Origin: Alphaproteobacteria bacterium
GTDB taxonomy: Bacteria > Pseudomonadota > Alphaproteobacteria > Rhizobiales > JAJFHR01
Length of the DNA stretch: 61,604 nt
Direction of reading: 5' to 3'
Assembly: GCA_024278055.1 (NCBI GenBank)
Contig: JAJRTY010000046.1
Location: 1 to 61,604, forward strand
The position numbers and the translations under genes were made by a program. Below the pieces are notes generated by a model, which was not told the origin of the DNA, searched no databases, and was given only the letters and a program-made list of their open reading frames with translations. Shown piece by piece: positions 27,551 through 37,363 of the stretch (the first letter of the stretch is position 1; every line of letters begins with the position of its first letter).

Positions 27551-28339
27551 TTAAGGCTTGAGCAACTTTTCCATCTGGGTGTGCAGCGTGGAATTTGCGG
27601 CAAGAACATTACCGGTTTCCATCATTGTCGGCTTGCCGGTGATATCGGTGATTGTGCCACCTGCTTCGCGCACCAGAAGGGTGCCTGCGGCGATATCCCA
27701 GGGGCTGAGGTCGCGCTCCCAGAATATGTCAAACCGGCCTGCTGCGAGCCAGGCGAGGTCGAGCGCGGCCGAGCCAGTGCGCCGGATGCCGGCGACCAGT
27801 GGTTGCAGTTTGGCCAGTTCTTCCCTGAACAGCACAAGATCGCCCCGGCCCTGATGAGGAACACCGCAGCAGACCACTGAGAGGTCAAGAGATTTACGGT
27901 TGGCTACACGCAGGCGAAAGCGGTCATTGAGAAAGGCGCCCTGGCCACGTTCTGCGACAAACAATTCGTCCAGAGCCGGGCAGTAGATCACACCGGCAAC
28001 AAGAACGCCTTCGCGCTCAAGGGCGATTGAAATCGAAAACAGCGGGATGCCATGCAGAAAATTGGTAGTTCCGTCAAGCGGATCAATAATCCACTTGTGG
28101 GTTTTGTCAGTGCCTTCAATCGAGCCACTTTCTTCCATCAAAAATGAGTAACCGGGCCGGGCGTGTTCGAGTTCCTCGTAAATAACCTTTTCTGCGCGTT
28201 TGTCTGCGGCCGAGACAAAATCCCCCGGGCCCTTGAGGGAAACCTGGAGGTTCTCAACTTCGCCAAGATCACGCATTAATCCGCGCGCAGCTTTTTGAGC
28301 AGCCTGAACCATGACGTTGAGAAGTGCTGATCTGGCCAT
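27551..28339 (-). CDS. suhB: Inositol monophosphatase family protein (SuhB)
   Basis: This 262-residue Mg2+-dependent phosphatase of the IMPase/FBPase superfamily hydrolyses myo-inositol phosphate; E. coli SuhB also acts in rRNA antitermination. Motifs are the metal-site MEESG near 65-69, the IDPLDGTTNFLHGIP core near 87-101 and the C-terminal WERDLSPWDIAAGTLLVREAGG near 208-230. Its ATG overlaps the efp stop by one base (TAATG), so it is translationally coupled to efp. Confidence 0.92.
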   Translation of the reverse strand: MARSALLNVMVQAAQKAARGLMRDLGEVENLQVSLKGPGDFVSAADKRAEKVIYEELEHARPGYSFLMEESGSIEGTDKTHKWIIDPLDGTTNFLHGIPLFSISIALEREGVLVAGVIYCPALDELFVAERGQGAFLNDRFRLRVANRKSLDLSVVCCGVPHQGRGDLVLFREELAKLQPLVAGIRRTGSAALDLAWLAAGRFDIFWERDLSPWDIAAGTLLVREAGGTITDITGKPTMMETGNVLAANSTLHTQMEKLLKP

Positions 28340-28902
28340 TATTGCGCCCGGCGAACGTAGCTGATGTCGGTGGTATCAACGATGATCTTTTCGCCCGGAG
28401 AAACAAACGGTGGAACCATGACCCTGACGCCGTTTTCCAGGGTTGCAGGCTTGTAGGATGACGTGGCGGTCTGCCCTTTGACGGTGGGCTCGGTTTCGGT
28501 GATTTCCAGGGTCACATGTTCGGGCAGGGCAATGGAGATGGGGCGTTCTTCGTAAAGCTCAAGATCAACCTGCATGCCATCCTGCAAAAAGGCAGCGCGC
28601 TCGCCAACGAATTCGCTGGAAAGCTCTATCTGTTCATAATTCTCAAGGTCCATGAATGTTAACATTTCACCATCGGCAAACAGGAACTGGAAAGCTTTTT
28701 GATTAAGGCGTACACGCTCAACAGTTTCGGATGAGCGAAAACGCTCATTGAGTTTGGTGCCTTCAATGATATTTTTCAGTTCAACCTGGGCAAAGGCACC
28801 CCCCTTGCCGGGCTTGACGTGCTGGGTTTTTACCGCCACCCACAGCCCGCCTTTGTGCTGAATAATGTTGCCGGGGCGAATTTCGTTACCGTTGATCTTC
28901 AT
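28339..28902 (-). CDS. efp: Translation elongation factor P
   Basis: EF-P relieves ribosome stalling at polyproline tracts. The 187-residue protein has the three-domain EF-P layout, beginning [24 protein letters not shown], with the tip loop [16 protein letters not shown] whose Lys is the usual modification site, and ending [28 protein letters not shown]...[11 protein letters not shown]. It is of interest here because TolA in the same window carries long Pro runs that would depend on it. It is followed by suhB with a one-base overlap. Confidence 0.95.
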   Translation of the reverse strand: MKINGNEIRPGNIIQHKGGLWVAVKTQHVKPGKGGAFAQVELKNIIEGTKLNERFRSSETVERVRLNQKAFQFLFADGEMLTFMDLENYEQIELSSEFVGERAAFLQDGMQVDLELYEERPISIALPEHVTLEITETEPTVKGQTATSSYKPATLENGVRVMVPPFVSPGEKIIVDTTDISYVRRAQ

Positions 28903-29026
28903 GCTAGACGTGACCTCTCAAAAGCCTGAGCCGCATCCCGGTTCAGGTGGAATTTGTGCGCAACCTAACAAGTCTTCTCAAAGTTTGCACCTGAAAAGCA
29001 CATTTTAATTAGCAAAGAGATATTCT

Positions 29027-29977
29027 TTATTGAGAAAGGTTTGATTTGGTGGATGAGCCGTATTGCTTTTCCCACAATTTCGCCCGTCTTTCGGCTTCAC
29101 GGCGTTCGCCTTCGCTTAAAGCTGCGGCCAATTCATCAAGCTCGGTATTGGTGAGTCCGCGGGCACGGGCGAGAATATTCCATTTTGCCGCTTCAATAAA
29201 ATCGCGCTCCACCCCGCGGCCCTTGTGGTACAGCCGGGCCATGCGGTTCTGGGCGACAACATTGCCTTTGTTGGCAGCAAACAGAAGCCACTTTGCACCG
29301 ACTTTTTCGTCTTTTTCCAGGCCATCGCCCTTGAAGGATAAAAATCCGTAATCGACAGCGGCATCAACATTGCCCTGAATGGCGGCCTTGCCGATCCATT
29401 TGGCGCTTTCAATCTGGTTTTTTTCAACCCCTCGCCCTTCCGCATAAAGAACGCCGAGGCTGTATTGCGCCAGGGCGTTGCCCTGTTCTGCAGCTTTTTT
29501 AAACCATTTGGCGGCCTTATCCCAGTCCGGGGCAAGCCCTTGAACGCCGGTATATAATATGGCCATGTTATATTGCGCCCTGACATGGCCTTGCTGGGCG
29601 GCTCTGAAAAAATTCAGTCGGACCTGATCCATGTCGATCGGGCCGCCTGTTTTGGCCATAAGCATCAAGGCCAGCTCAAACTGAGCTTCACGATGGCCTT
29701 TGTCTGCGGCTTTTTGAAACCAGCTGCGGGCCCGTTCAAGGTCTCTTTCAACGCCGAGTCCGCTAAGATACAACGACCCCAGCATGGTCTGGGCACGTAA
29801 GTCGCCGTTTTCAGCGGCCTTCAACGCCTCACGAAAGGCTGTTGCATAATCGCCCTTGGAATAGGCCGTGAAGGCTTCGCGGAATTGAGCTAATGCCGGG
29901 CCGGGAAAAATACTGAAAGCCATGATGATGGCGATCAGGGCATATGCTGGCCGCCACTTCACTGTTTTCTGCCACAA
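29027..29977 (-). CDS. Sel1-repeat (TPR-like) exported protein
   Basis: This 316-residue protein has a signal peptide (about residues 12-30, LIAIIMAFSIFPGPALAQ) and at least six Sel1 repeats of 36 residues. Examples are AQTMLGSLYLSGLGVERDLERARSWFQKAADKG and its copies at about 75, 112, 148, 184 and 255. Sel1 proteins act as scaffolds, often at the cell envelope; the partner is not known. The start overlaps the end of the thiE-like gene by 19 bases, so the two are coupled. The gene ends the glycolytic run on the minus strand. Confidence 0.85.
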   Translation of the reverse strand: MWQKTVKWRPAYALIAIIMAFSIFPGPALAQFREAFTAYSKGDYATAFREALKAAENGDLRAQTMLGSLYLSGLGVERDLERARSWFQKAADKGHREAQFELALMLMAKTGGPIDMDQVRLNFFRAAQQGHVRAQYNMAILYTGVQGLAPDWDKAAKWFKKAAEQGNALAQYSLGVLYAEGRGVEKNQIESAKWIGKAAIQGNVDAAVDYGFLSFKGDGLEKDEKVGAKWLLFAANKGNVVAQNRMARLYHKGRGVERDFIEAAKWNILARARGLTNTELDELAAALSEGERREAERRAKLWEKQYGSSTKSNLSQ

Positions 29978-30666
29978 TCTGCGATTAGATGGCTTATGGA
30001 TTTCAGGGTCTCGCCGGCTTTTTGGCCGGAACTCCAGATGGAGGCATCGAGAGACAGGAAATCAACACCAGCCTCAATCAGTGCGCGGTTTTTACCTACA
30101 TCGGCACAAGCTGGAGCAACACAGGGAATTTCAAACAATCCGCTCCACCAGTCAACCAGGCTTTCCAGTGATTGCGGTTCATTGGAGGAATGAGGATTGG
30201 GAAGATCGGGGTCGAATAAAATATAGTTGGTGCCAACCTCGCCAAAACACATACTGTCGTGCCGGTTGAGAGCTGTGGTGAAGCCAACGATGCGGTCATC
30301 ACCAAGTTCTTTTCTTGCCCGTTCATAGGTTTCAATATCGCCGGATATCTGAACGCCGTCCGCCCCGATCTCGCGGGCGAAAGCAATGTCGTCAGCGACA
30401 ATAAATGCTGCTTCATGCTCAAGCGCACATTGCATCAAGGTGCTGGCATGTTCGGGCGAGGATTTGTCGGCGTTGGAATAAAGCACGGCTGCAACATCAT
30501 TTGCGCTCAGTGCCTCACTGAGCAAAAACCCAAGAACATCCAGCGGCTGCCCTTCAGGGGCTGTTAAATACAATCTACAAGGATGATCTCTCACCGGGCC
30601 CAACCCTCCACACATTTTCGTGACAGTGCCTATCACTATCGCCTGATTAAGGCGACTTCTGGGCAA
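29959..30666 (-). CDS. ThiE-like (TMP-TENI) protein, degenerate active site
   Basis: This 235-residue protein has the TIM-barrel layout of thiamine phosphate synthase (RLYLTAPEG..., AAFIVADDIAFAREIGADGVQISGD, DDRIVGFTTALNRHD). The key motifs are changed: the phosphate/pyrophosphate-binding HLGQ-D becomes QISGD, the GxS motif is GFT, and the T-x-T-K-like segment cannot be found. The barrel is kept but normal thiamine synthesis is doubtful. It stands between fba (3 bases upstream) and the Sel1 gene, an arrangement I associate with rhizobial glycolytic operons. A role as a ThiE-fold protein of unknown substrate is likely. Confidence 0.72.
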   Translation of the reverse strand: MPRSRLNQAIVIGTVTKMCGGLGPVRDHPCRLYLTAPEGQPLDVLGFLLSEALSANDVAAVLYSNADKSSPEHASTLMQCALEHEAAFIVADDIAFAREIGADGVQISGDIETYERARKELGDDRIVGFTTALNRHDSMCFGEVGTNYILFDPDLPNPHSSNEPQSLESLVDWWSGLFEIPCVAPACADVGKNRALIEAGVDFLSLDASIWSSGQKAGETLKSISHLIADCGRKQ

Positions 30667-30669
30667 AAT

Positions 30670-31698
30670 TTATGAGGATGTTTCCAGAGATGCTTCCCAT
30701 TTGCCACAGGCTGCCAGACCGTTCATGCGGGCGCGGTGGGCGAAAGCCGATTGGGCGGCGGTGACATTTTTCGGTTTTCCGCACCATGCTTTTAGCGGCG
30801 CTGCCTGCAGGGCGCGACCATAGGAAAAGCTCAGTTTCCATGGTAAATCCGCAATTTTGTTCATGGCATTCAATCGAGAGGTTGCCTGCTTGTCTGACTG
30901 GCCGCCGGATAAAAACACAATACCCGGCAAGGCGGACGGTACGTTTTCCTTGAAACACCGGATGGTTTTTTCAGCTATTTCCTCATCGCTTGCCTGCACC
31001 GCACAAGTTGAGCCGGACAGGACCATGTTGGGTTTCAAAATAACCCCTTCAAGCATGACATTTTGCTCTTCCAGAGCGCTGAACAGGGCCTTGAGGGCCG
31101 CCGATGTTACTTCAAAACAGCGATCAATATCATGATCACCATCCATGATAACTTCAGGCTCGACTATGGGGACAATTCCGGCTTCCTGCGCCAGAGCTGC
31201 GTAGCGGGCGAGGGAGTGTGCATTGGCGTTGAGGCAGTTTTGTGTCGGGATGCCGGGGCCGATATTGATGACCGCGCGCCATTTGGCAAAGCGGGCACCA
31301 AGTTGATGGTATTCGGCAAAGCGTTCGCGCAGACCATCCAGGCCCTCGGTGATTTTTTCTCCAGGGCTGCCGGCAAGGTCTTTGGCACCGGTGTCGACCT
31401 TGATGCCGGGGATGGCGCCGGTCTCGCATATAAGCTGACACAGAGATGTGCCGTCGGCTGCTTTTTGCCGCAAAGTTTCATCAAACAGGATAACTCCCGA
31501 GATGTATTCTTTCATGGCGTCTGTGGTTCTGAATAAAAATTCGCGATAATCACGCCGGTTTTGTTCGGACGATTCGGTGTTGATACTGTCAAAGCGCTTT
31601 TTAATGGTGCCGCTGCTTTCGTCGGCGGCAAGGATACCCTTACCGGTGGCGACCATTTTTTGTGCGATTTCGCGAAGTTCCTGCGCGTGTGCGGTCAT
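30670..31698 (-). CDS. fba: Class I fructose-bisphosphate aldolase
   Basis: This enzyme interconverts fructose 1,6-bisphosphate with DHAP and glyceraldehyde 3-phosphate through a lysine Schiff base. The 342-residue protein begins MTAHAQELREIAQKMVATGKGILAADESSGT and has the active-site GVILKPNMV segment (Lys near residue 220) and IVPIVEPEVIMDG. It is the metal-independent class I form. An ATG at 31713 is an alternative start. It sits in tkt-gap-pgk-fba order in one minus-strand run, consistent with a gluconeogenic or Calvin-like sugar-phosphate operon. Confidence 0.93.
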   Translation of the reverse strand: MTAHAQELREIAQKMVATGKGILAADESSGTIKKRFDSINTESSEQNRRDYREFLFRTTDAMKEYISGVILFDETLRQKAADGTSLCQLICETGAIPGIKVDTGAKDLAGSPGEKITEGLDGLRERFAEYHQLGARFAKWRAVINIGPGIPTQNCLNANAHSLARYAALAQEAGIVPIVEPEVIMDGDHDIDRCFEVTSAALKALFSALEEQNVMLEGVILKPNMVLSGSTCAVQASDEEIAEKTIRCFKENVPSALPGIVFLSGGQSDKQATSRLNAMNKIADLPWKLSFSYGRALQAAPLKAWCGKPKNVTAAQSAFAHRARMNGLAACGKWEASLETSS

Positions 31699-31749
31699 GT
31701 TTTCGTCTCCCATTGAAAATATTACCTTATGAATTGAAGCGGCACCAGG

Positions 31750-32952
31750 TCAGCAGTTTTTATGTAAAACCTTGACGCCGGGTAATTCCTTGCCTTCGAG
31801 CCATTCCAGAAATGCGCCGCCGGCGGTTGAAATAAAAGTGAAATCATCGCTGACGCCCGCGTTGTTCAAAGCAGCGACAGTATCACCGCCGCCGGCAATT
31901 GAACTCAAATGCCCGGATTTGGTTAGTCCAGCCACCATGCGGGCTGCTTCATTGGTGCCGTGATCGAACGGCGGCATTTCAAAGGCACCAAAAGGTCCGT
32001 TCCACACTACGGTTTTGGCTTCGGCAAAAATTTCTCCAAGATTCTTAAGACTGTCAGTACCGATATCCAGTATCATCTCGCCATCGCGCACTTCAGCCAC
32101 CGGGCAGACACGGGATTTTGCGTGGGCTTTAAAATCTTCCGCCACCACCACGTCTGTGGGCAGAATGACAGTTGTATTCTGTTCTTCAGCCGTTTTGAGG
32201 ATGTTGCGGGCGACATCAAGCAAATCAAATTCGCACAGTGATTTTCCAACGCTGAAACCCTGGGCGGCAAGAAACGTGTTGGCCATGGCACCGCCGATAA
32301 CGAGTACATCAACTTTGCTGCACAGGTTGCCGATCAGGTCCAGTTTGGATGAAATCTTGGCCCCGCCGATGACAGCCACAAGGGGGTGTCGGGGATTGCC
32401 AAGCGCCGTGTCCAGCGCCTCAAGTTCGCGTTCCATTGCCCGGCCAGCAGCTGAGGGCAATACACGGGCGATGCCTTCGGTCGAGGCGTGAGCCCGGTGG
32501 GCGGTTGAAAATGCATCATCAACATAGATCTCGCCGAGGTCTTGCAGTTGTTTGACAAAGGCTGGATCATTATTTTCTTCACCGGCATGAAACCGGGTAT
32601 TTTCCAGCACCAGAACCTCACCCGGCTGCATCTGCCGGGCGGCTTCAATTGCTGTGCAATTGCACCAGTCGGTTTCAATAAACTTCACCGGCCTGCCAAT
32701 TTTACCGGCCAACACCGGAACCACCGGCCGCAGTGACATTTCCGGCACCACAACGCCCTTGGGACGGCCCATGTGCGAGAGCACAATGACAGCGGCATTT
32801 TTGTCGAGCAGTTCGTTTAGCGTTGGCAAAATACTGTCAATGCGGGTGGTATCGCGCACTTTTTCGCCATCAAGAGGCACGTTTAAATCGACGCGCAGTA
32901 AAACACGTTTGGCACTGACATCGAGGTCATCCAGTGTTTTCAGTTTGCTCAT
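31750..32952 (-). CDS. pgk: Phosphoglycerate kinase
   Basis: This 400-residue monomeric kinase transfers phosphate between 1,3-bisphosphoglycerate and ADP. Landmarks are the N-terminal RVDLNVPL (about 19-26), VIVLSHMGRPKG near 55-66, the GGAKISSKLDLI hinge near 193-204 and SSIAGGGDTVAAL near the C-terminus. Its ATG directly abuts the gap stop codon with no spacer, so the two are tightly coupled. A pgk that directly follows gap is usual for the group. Confidence 0.96.
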   Translation of the reverse strand: MSKLKTLDDLDVSAKRVLLRVDLNVPLDGEKVRDTTRIDSILPTLNELLDKNAAVIVLSHMGRPKGVVVPEMSLRPVVPVLAGKIGRPVKFIETDWCNCTAIEAARQMQPGEVLVLENTRFHAGEENNDPAFVKQLQDLGEIYVDDAFSTAHRAHASTEGIARVLPSAAGRAMERELEALDTALGNPRHPLVAVIGGAKISSKLDLIGNLCSKVDVLVIGGAMANTFLAAQGFSVGKSLCEFDLLDVARNILKTAEEQNTTVILPTDVVVAEDFKAHAKSRVCPVAEVRDGEMILDIGTDSLKNLGEIFAEAKTVVWNGPFGAFEMPPFDHGTNEAARMVAGLTKSGHLSSIAGGGDTVAALNNAGVSDDFTFISTAGGAFLEWLEGKELPGVKVLHKNC

Positions 32953-33960
32953 CTATAGCAGTTTACCCATAAGCACGGCGACATCGCTCATACGATTTGA
33001 AAAGCCCCATTCATTGTCATACCACGACAAAACCCGAACCAGGCCACCGTCGACAATCTGGGTTTGGGTCAAATCAAAGGTGGAAGAAGCTGGCGCATGG
33101 GTGAAATCAATCGACACCAGCGGCTCATCATTAACGGCAAGAACACCCTTGAGCGGTCCCGCAGCTGCTGCTTTCATGGCATCATTGATGGCTTCAACGC
33201 TGGTGGGGTTGGCAGGTACAAATGCCAGGTCAATCAGGGAGACGTCGGGCGTCGGCACGCGGATTGATGTGCCATCCAGTTTGCCCTGAAGTTCCGGCAA
33301 AACCAGACCAAGCGCTTTGGCGGCACCGGTGGAGGTGGGGATCATTGACATGGCAGCTGCGCGGGCGCGCCGCAGGTCGGAATGATCTGTATCGACAACG
33401 GGCTGGTCGCCGGTGTAAGCATGAATAGTGGTCATAAACCCACGTTCAATACCACACAGATCCTGCAAAACCTTGGCAACCGGTGCGAGGCAGTTTGTGG
33501 TGCAGGATGCGCATGAGACAACATTGTGGGATTTGTCCAGGTCCATGTGGTTGACACCATAGACGATGGTGGCATCAACGCCGCCGGCGGGAGCTGAAAT
33601 CAATACTTTTCTGGCACCGGCAGTTAAATGGGCCGAGGCCTTTTCCTTGCTGGCAAAAACACCGGTACATTCGAGGGCAACGTCAATGTTGAGACGGCCC
33701 CAGGGCAGGTCTGCCGGGTTGCGCTCGGAAAAACACTCAATCAGGCCGTTGCCCAGATCAATGCCGTTATCAAGGACTTTAATATCTCCTGAATAGCGGC
33801 CATGGACTGAATCAAATTTGAACAAATGGGCAGTGGTCTTTATGGAACCCAGATCATTGAGGGCAACGACCTGGATGTCGGTGCGGCCCGATTCTGCTAT
33901 TGCCCGTAATATATGGCGGCCAATACGACCAAACCCATTAATTGCTACTCGAATTGCCAT
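32953..33960 (-). CDS. gap: Glyceraldehyde-3-phosphate dehydrogenase, type I
   Basis: This 335-residue NAD(P)-dependent enzyme of glycolysis and gluconeogenesis has the Rossmann start [18 protein letters not shown] and the catalytic block [12 protein letters not shown] (active Cys near residue 153). The substrate-binding segment DVSLIDLAF and the terminal [13 protein letters not shown] are intact. It lies 91 bases after tkt and directly before pgk. The minus-strand gap 33961-34051 contains GGAG-type sequence for its ribosome site but no clear terminator, so tkt-gap co-transcription is likely. Confidence 0.96.
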   Translation of the reverse strand: MAIRVAINGFGRIGRHILRAIAESGRTDIQVVALNDLGSIKTTAHLFKFDSVHGRYSGDIKVLDNGIDLGNGLIECFSERNPADLPWGRLNIDVALECTGVFASKEKASAHLTAGARKVLISAPAGGVDATIVYGVNHMDLDKSHNVVSCASCTTNCLAPVAKVLQDLCGIERGFMTTIHAYTGDQPVVDTDHSDLRRARAAAMSMIPTSTGAAKALGLVLPELQGKLDGTSIRVPTPDVSLIDLAFVPANPTSVEAINDAMKAAAAGPLKGVLAVNDEPLVSIDFTHAPASSTFDLTQTQIVDGGLVRVLSWYDNEWGFSNRMSDVAVLMGKLL

Positions 33961-34051
33961 TGCTTTTTCTCCTCAAGCGATCCCGCAGATGCGGTCCTTT
34001 AAATACTGCTGCTTGTTTCCCAGGTATCCCTGGTCTCTATACCATTGCGGG

Positions 34052-36094
34052 TTAATTTTCCAGTTGACTAATCGCCGCATCCACCACGGCTTCGGCGGTG
34101 ATGCCGAAATGCTGATATAATTCCTTATAAGGCGCACTGGCACCAAAAGTTTTCATGCCGATGAATATGGCGTCTGACCCGATTATTTCATCCCAGCCCA
34201 TGCGTATGGCGGCCTCGATACCAATGTGTACGCCTGCTGTGCCGATGACCGACTGGCGATATTCGTCCGATTGTTGGGCGAATAACTCAAAGCAAGGCAC
34301 AGAGACAACCCGGGTGGGCTTGCCTGCCTTGTCCAGCATGGCCTTGGCTTCAATGGCAAGTTCCACTTCCGAACCCGAAGCAAACAGCGTCACAGCGGCT
34401 TCTTCGTTAGAGCTGTGAATTTCATAAGCTCCAAGAGCGCACAGATTACTGGCGGAAAAATCCAGACGTGCCGGTTTGAGATCTTGCCGGGTGAGAGCAA
34501 TTACCGATGGTGTGTCTTTGCTCTCGAGAGCCAGTTGCCAGCATTCGGCGGTTTCGGTGGCATCCGCTGGTCTGAAAACATTGAGGTTGGGGATTGCGCG
34601 CAAACTTGCCAGATGTTCAACCGGCTGATGGGTGGGGCCATCTTCGCCCAGACCGATTGAATCATGGGTAAGCACATGAATAACACGCTGGTTCATTAAC
34701 GCGGCCAACCTAATGGAGGGGCGGCAATAATCAGCGAAAATCAGAAAGCCGCCACTGTAAGGTATCAGCCCACCATGCAGGGCCATGCCGTTCATGGCAG
34801 CGGCCATGGCGTGTTCGCGAATGCCATAGTGGATGAAACGACCGGAAAAATCATCCGGGGTAATGGGGAGTGTGTCAACGGTATTGGTATTGTTGGAACC
34901 GGTAAGATCGGCTGATCCGGCAATTGTTTCCGGCACAATGGCGTTGATGACAGTCAAGGCGGCTTGTGAGGATTTTCGCGTCGCGATGGTTGGCGGATTG
35001 TCGGCCAGTTCCTGCTTGTAGGCTTCTATTGCGCCAGCGAATGAAGCGGGCAGATCACCGCGGGTGCAGCGTTCAAATTCGGCACGGGTTTCAGCGTCAA
35101 GGCCATCAAGGCGTTCCTTCCAGGAGCGTGAGGCCTTGGCACTTTTTAAGCCGCCAAGTCGCCAGGCATCGCGAATTCCTGATGGTATCTCAAAGGGTTC
35201 GTAATCCCAGCCCAGTTGTTTTCGTGCTGCGGCAATTTCCTCGTCACCAAGCGGGGCACCATGAATGCCGGAGGTGCCTTGTTTGTTGGGGGAGCCATAG
35301 CCGATGATGGTTTTGCAGGCGATCAGGGAGGGACCTGTTTCAAGCTTGGCTGCGGTAATAGCGCTGGCTATGGCTTGCGGGTCGTGGCCGTCAATGCGGC
35401 TGGCGTTCCAGCCTGCGGCTTTAAAGCGGGCCAGTTGGTCACCACTTTCAGTAATGTCGAGGGGGCCGTCAATCGAGATGTTATTATCGTCAAACAGGAC
35501 AATCAGTTTTGACAGCTTGAGGTGTCCGGCAAGGGAAATGGCCTCGTGTGAAATGCCTTCCATAAGATCGCCATCACCGCACAAAACGTAGGTATAGTGA
35601 TCGACGATTTCATCGCCAAAGCGCGTCGCCAGCAGGCGCTCGGCAATTGCCATGCCTACCGCATTGCCGAGGCCCTGGCCTAAAGGTCCGGTGGTGGTTT
35701 CGATGCCGGTTGCATGGCCATATTCCGGGTGTCCGGCAGTTTTGGCACCAAACTGGCGGAAGTTTTTCAACTCCTCAATTGTCATATCTTCGTAGCCGAG
35801 CAGATGAAGGCATGAATAAAGCAGCATGGAGCCGTGACCGGCAGACAGGATGAAGCGGTCGCGGTCAGGCCAATTGGGCTTTTTGGGATCGAGCTTGATG
35901 AACTGTGTGAACAGAACTGTTGCAATGTCGGCGGCCCCCATGGGCAGGCCGGGATGACCGGATTTGGCAGCTTGTACCGCATCCATGGACAAGGCCCGAA
36001 TGGCGTTTGCTAATGAATTATGATTGGTGCAAATCGTATCGTTACGCTCGGGTGTGTCATCGTTTTTCTGCGAATTCTGAGTATCTGTTGCCAT
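34052..36094 (-). CDS. tkt: Transketolase
   Basis: A TPP enzyme of the non-oxidative pentose phosphate pathway, 680 residues. The TPP-binding [13 protein letters not shown]...[11 protein letters not shown] lies near residues 172-200; the pyrimidine-binding domain has [22 protein letters not shown] and [19 protein letters not shown] near 460-500. The C-terminal regulatory domain is complete. The first 22 residues (polar, Asn/Asp/Thr-rich) are longer than usual. It heads the minus-strand run tkt-gap-pgk-fba. Confidence 0.95.
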   Translation of the reverse strand: MATDTQNSQKNDDTPERNDTICTNHNSLANAIRALSMDAVQAAKSGHPGLPMGAADIATVLFTQFIKLDPKKPNWPDRDRFILSAGHGSMLLYSCLHLLGYEDMTIEELKNFRQFGAKTAGHPEYGHATGIETTTGPLGQGLGNAVGMAIAERLLATRFGDEIVDHYTYVLCGDGDLMEGISHEAISLAGHLKLSKLIVLFDDNNISIDGPLDITESGDQLARFKAAGWNASRIDGHDPQAIASAITAAKLETGPSLIACKTIIGYGSPNKQGTSGIHGAPLGDEEIAAARKQLGWDYEPFEIPSGIRDAWRLGGLKSAKASRSWKERLDGLDAETRAEFERCTRGDLPASFAGAIEAYKQELADNPPTIATRKSSQAALTVINAIVPETIAGSADLTGSNNTNTVDTLPITPDDFSGRFIHYGIREHAMAAAMNGMALHGGLIPYSGGFLIFADYCRPSIRLAALMNQRVIHVLTHDSIGLGEDGPTHQPVEHLASLRAIPNLNVFRPADATETAECWQLALESKDTPSVIALTRQDLKPARLDFSASNLCALGAYEIHSSNEEAAVTLFASGSEVELAIEAKAMLDKAGKPTRVVSVPCFELFAQQSDEYRQSVIGTAGVHIGIEAAIRMGWDEIIGSDAIFIGMKTFGASAPYKELYQHFGITAEAVVDAAISQLEN

Positions 36095-36473
36095 TGTTTT
36101 CTAAACCGGTTGTAAAAAATAATCGTCTGAAAGAGGCTTGCTGGTTTCCTGTCGATGGCCTTGCGGATTTTATAAGGGCCTCAATTCTGGAAAGGCGATG
36201 AACAAATACCAACTGGGCAAACAGAGTCAATGGTTGTGTGGTAAAGATTGCAAATCTGTGGTCAAACCGGGCATTTTTTTCTACGTTGGGGAAAAATCGC
36301 CATATAATTCCCTTAATTGGTAGGAGTGATAGCCACCGTTGACCTGTTGCATTGATTGACAATAGGTCGTTGCTGGGGACGGCTTGCTAAAATTTGGATG
36401 CAAACGCCGGTAAAATATGTTTATTTTGGGATTCGTTGTCAGTTTACTGGTTAGCGGAGTTTAAGAGGAAGAA
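36095..36473. other. 379-base intergenic region between divergent tkt and the DUF4164 gene
   Basis: No gene is seen. On the minus strand a weak candidate tkt promoter reads TTGACT (36225-36230) N16 TATTTG (36203-36208). On the plus strand, AGAGGAAGAA directly before 36474 is the ribosome site of the DUF4164 gene. There is a TTGACA at 36356-36361 without a properly spaced -10. I see no stable hairpin or repeat. Confidence 0.4.
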
Positions 36474-36749
36474 ATGGTGGATCAGTCGCGGCTGAATTAT
36501 GGTATGGAAAAATTGAATAATGCACTTGATGCTCTCGAGGCATCCATTGTCAAATTTGACAAAAAGCAGAACAGCCAGAAAGCCAAGGTGCATGATGTTG
36601 CTTCACTTAAGAAGAAAAATGCGGAATTAGCTGCCGCACTTGATGCCGAAAAGACGAGGGCTGTGATGCTTGAAGACGCCAATAACGAGGTGGTGGAGCG
36701 TCTCGATGCCGCGGTGGAAAATATCAGTGACGTATTGCGCGCTGTTTAG
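36474..36749 (+). CDS. DUF4164 family coiled-coil protein
   Basis: This 91-residue, almost entirely helical protein (LNNALDALEASIVKFDKK; SLKKKNAELAAALDAEKTR) has heptad patterning throughout. It matches the DUF4164 family, which in rhizobia precedes zapA. The gene ends 9 bases before zapA, so it is co-transcribed with it and may be a cell-division accessory similar in size to ZapB; that role is inference. Confidence 0.8.
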   Translation: MVDQSRLNYGMEKLNNALDALEASIVKFDKKQNSQKAKVHDVASLKKKNAELAAALDAEKTRAVMLEDANNEVVERLDAAVENISDVLRAV

Positions 36750-36758
36750 GGGACTTTG

Positions 36759-37115
36759 ATGGCAAGAATAACTGTCGAGATAAATAAACGTCAATATGAT
36801 ATGGCGTGTGAAGATGGAGAAGAAGAGCATCTGCACGCTCTGGCAGCCGGACTTGATGCCCAGGTTGGTGAAATGCAATCCAGTTTTGGCCAGATCGGTG
36901 ATCTCAGATTAATGGTGATGGCGGCATTGATGGTGGCGGATAAGCTGGAAGATGCACAAAAAACCATTGCTGCCCTGAAAGATGAAATTGAAGGCCTGAA
37001 AGAGGCCCGCGCAGCAGAAATTGAACAAAGCCGTTCGAGTGAAGATAAGTTTGCCTCCATGCTGGAAGCTACAGCGCAACGCATTGAAGTTCTGGCCAGC
37101 CGCATTCACGCATAA
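36759..37115 (+). CDS. zapA: Cell division protein ZapA
   Basis: ZapA binds and bundles FtsZ at the division ring. The 118-residue protein has the N-terminal beta-hairpin domain (ARITVEINKRQYDMACEDGEEEHLHALAAGLD) and a C-terminal coiled coil (LEDAQKTIAALKDEIEGLKEARAAEIEQ). The ATG at 36759 follows AGGGGA; an in-frame TTG at 36756 is less likely. The neighbour order DUF4164-zapA-6S RNA-fau supports the call. Confidence 0.9.
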   Translation: MARITVEINKRQYDMACEDGEEEHLHALAAGLDAQVGEMQSSFGQIGDLRLMVMAALMVADKLEDAQKTIAALKDEIEGLKEARAAEIEQSRSSEDKFASMLEATAQRIEVLASRIHA

Positions 37116-37184
37116 AAAAATATGCGCTGAAACCTAAACATTTACTGGATCATAAACAGAGATGGGATTAAACATGCCTGTGGC

Positions 37185-37345
37185 GGTGCTGCGTTTTGTC
37201 GTCAGAAGTTTAATTTCCGGGGCCTTATCGATCCACTAGGGAGCCGACGCTGGCTGGAACCGTGGTTCCTTTCATTTGGCGCCCACCTACATTGTAGGTA
37301 CCCGGGATCGCATCCTTCAACGCTTAACTGTGGCTCCGCCGCTTT
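37185..37345 (+). ncRNA. ssrS: 6S RNA (alphaproteobacterial type)
   Basis: The 248-base space between zapA and fau is the standard alphaproteobacterial 6S RNA locus. It holds the expected elements in order: GGGGCCTTATCGATCC, the CACTAGGGAGCCGAC side, a central region around CTGGCTGGAACCGTGGTTCC, then GCGCCCACCTAC-attg-TAGGT and CCCGGGATCGCATCC, closing with GTGGCTCC. 6S RNA mimics an open promoter and sequesters the housekeeping RNA polymerase. The ends are estimated, plus or minus 20 bases. Confidence 0.85.
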
Positions 37346-37363
37346 ATTTGACATGGCAAACCT

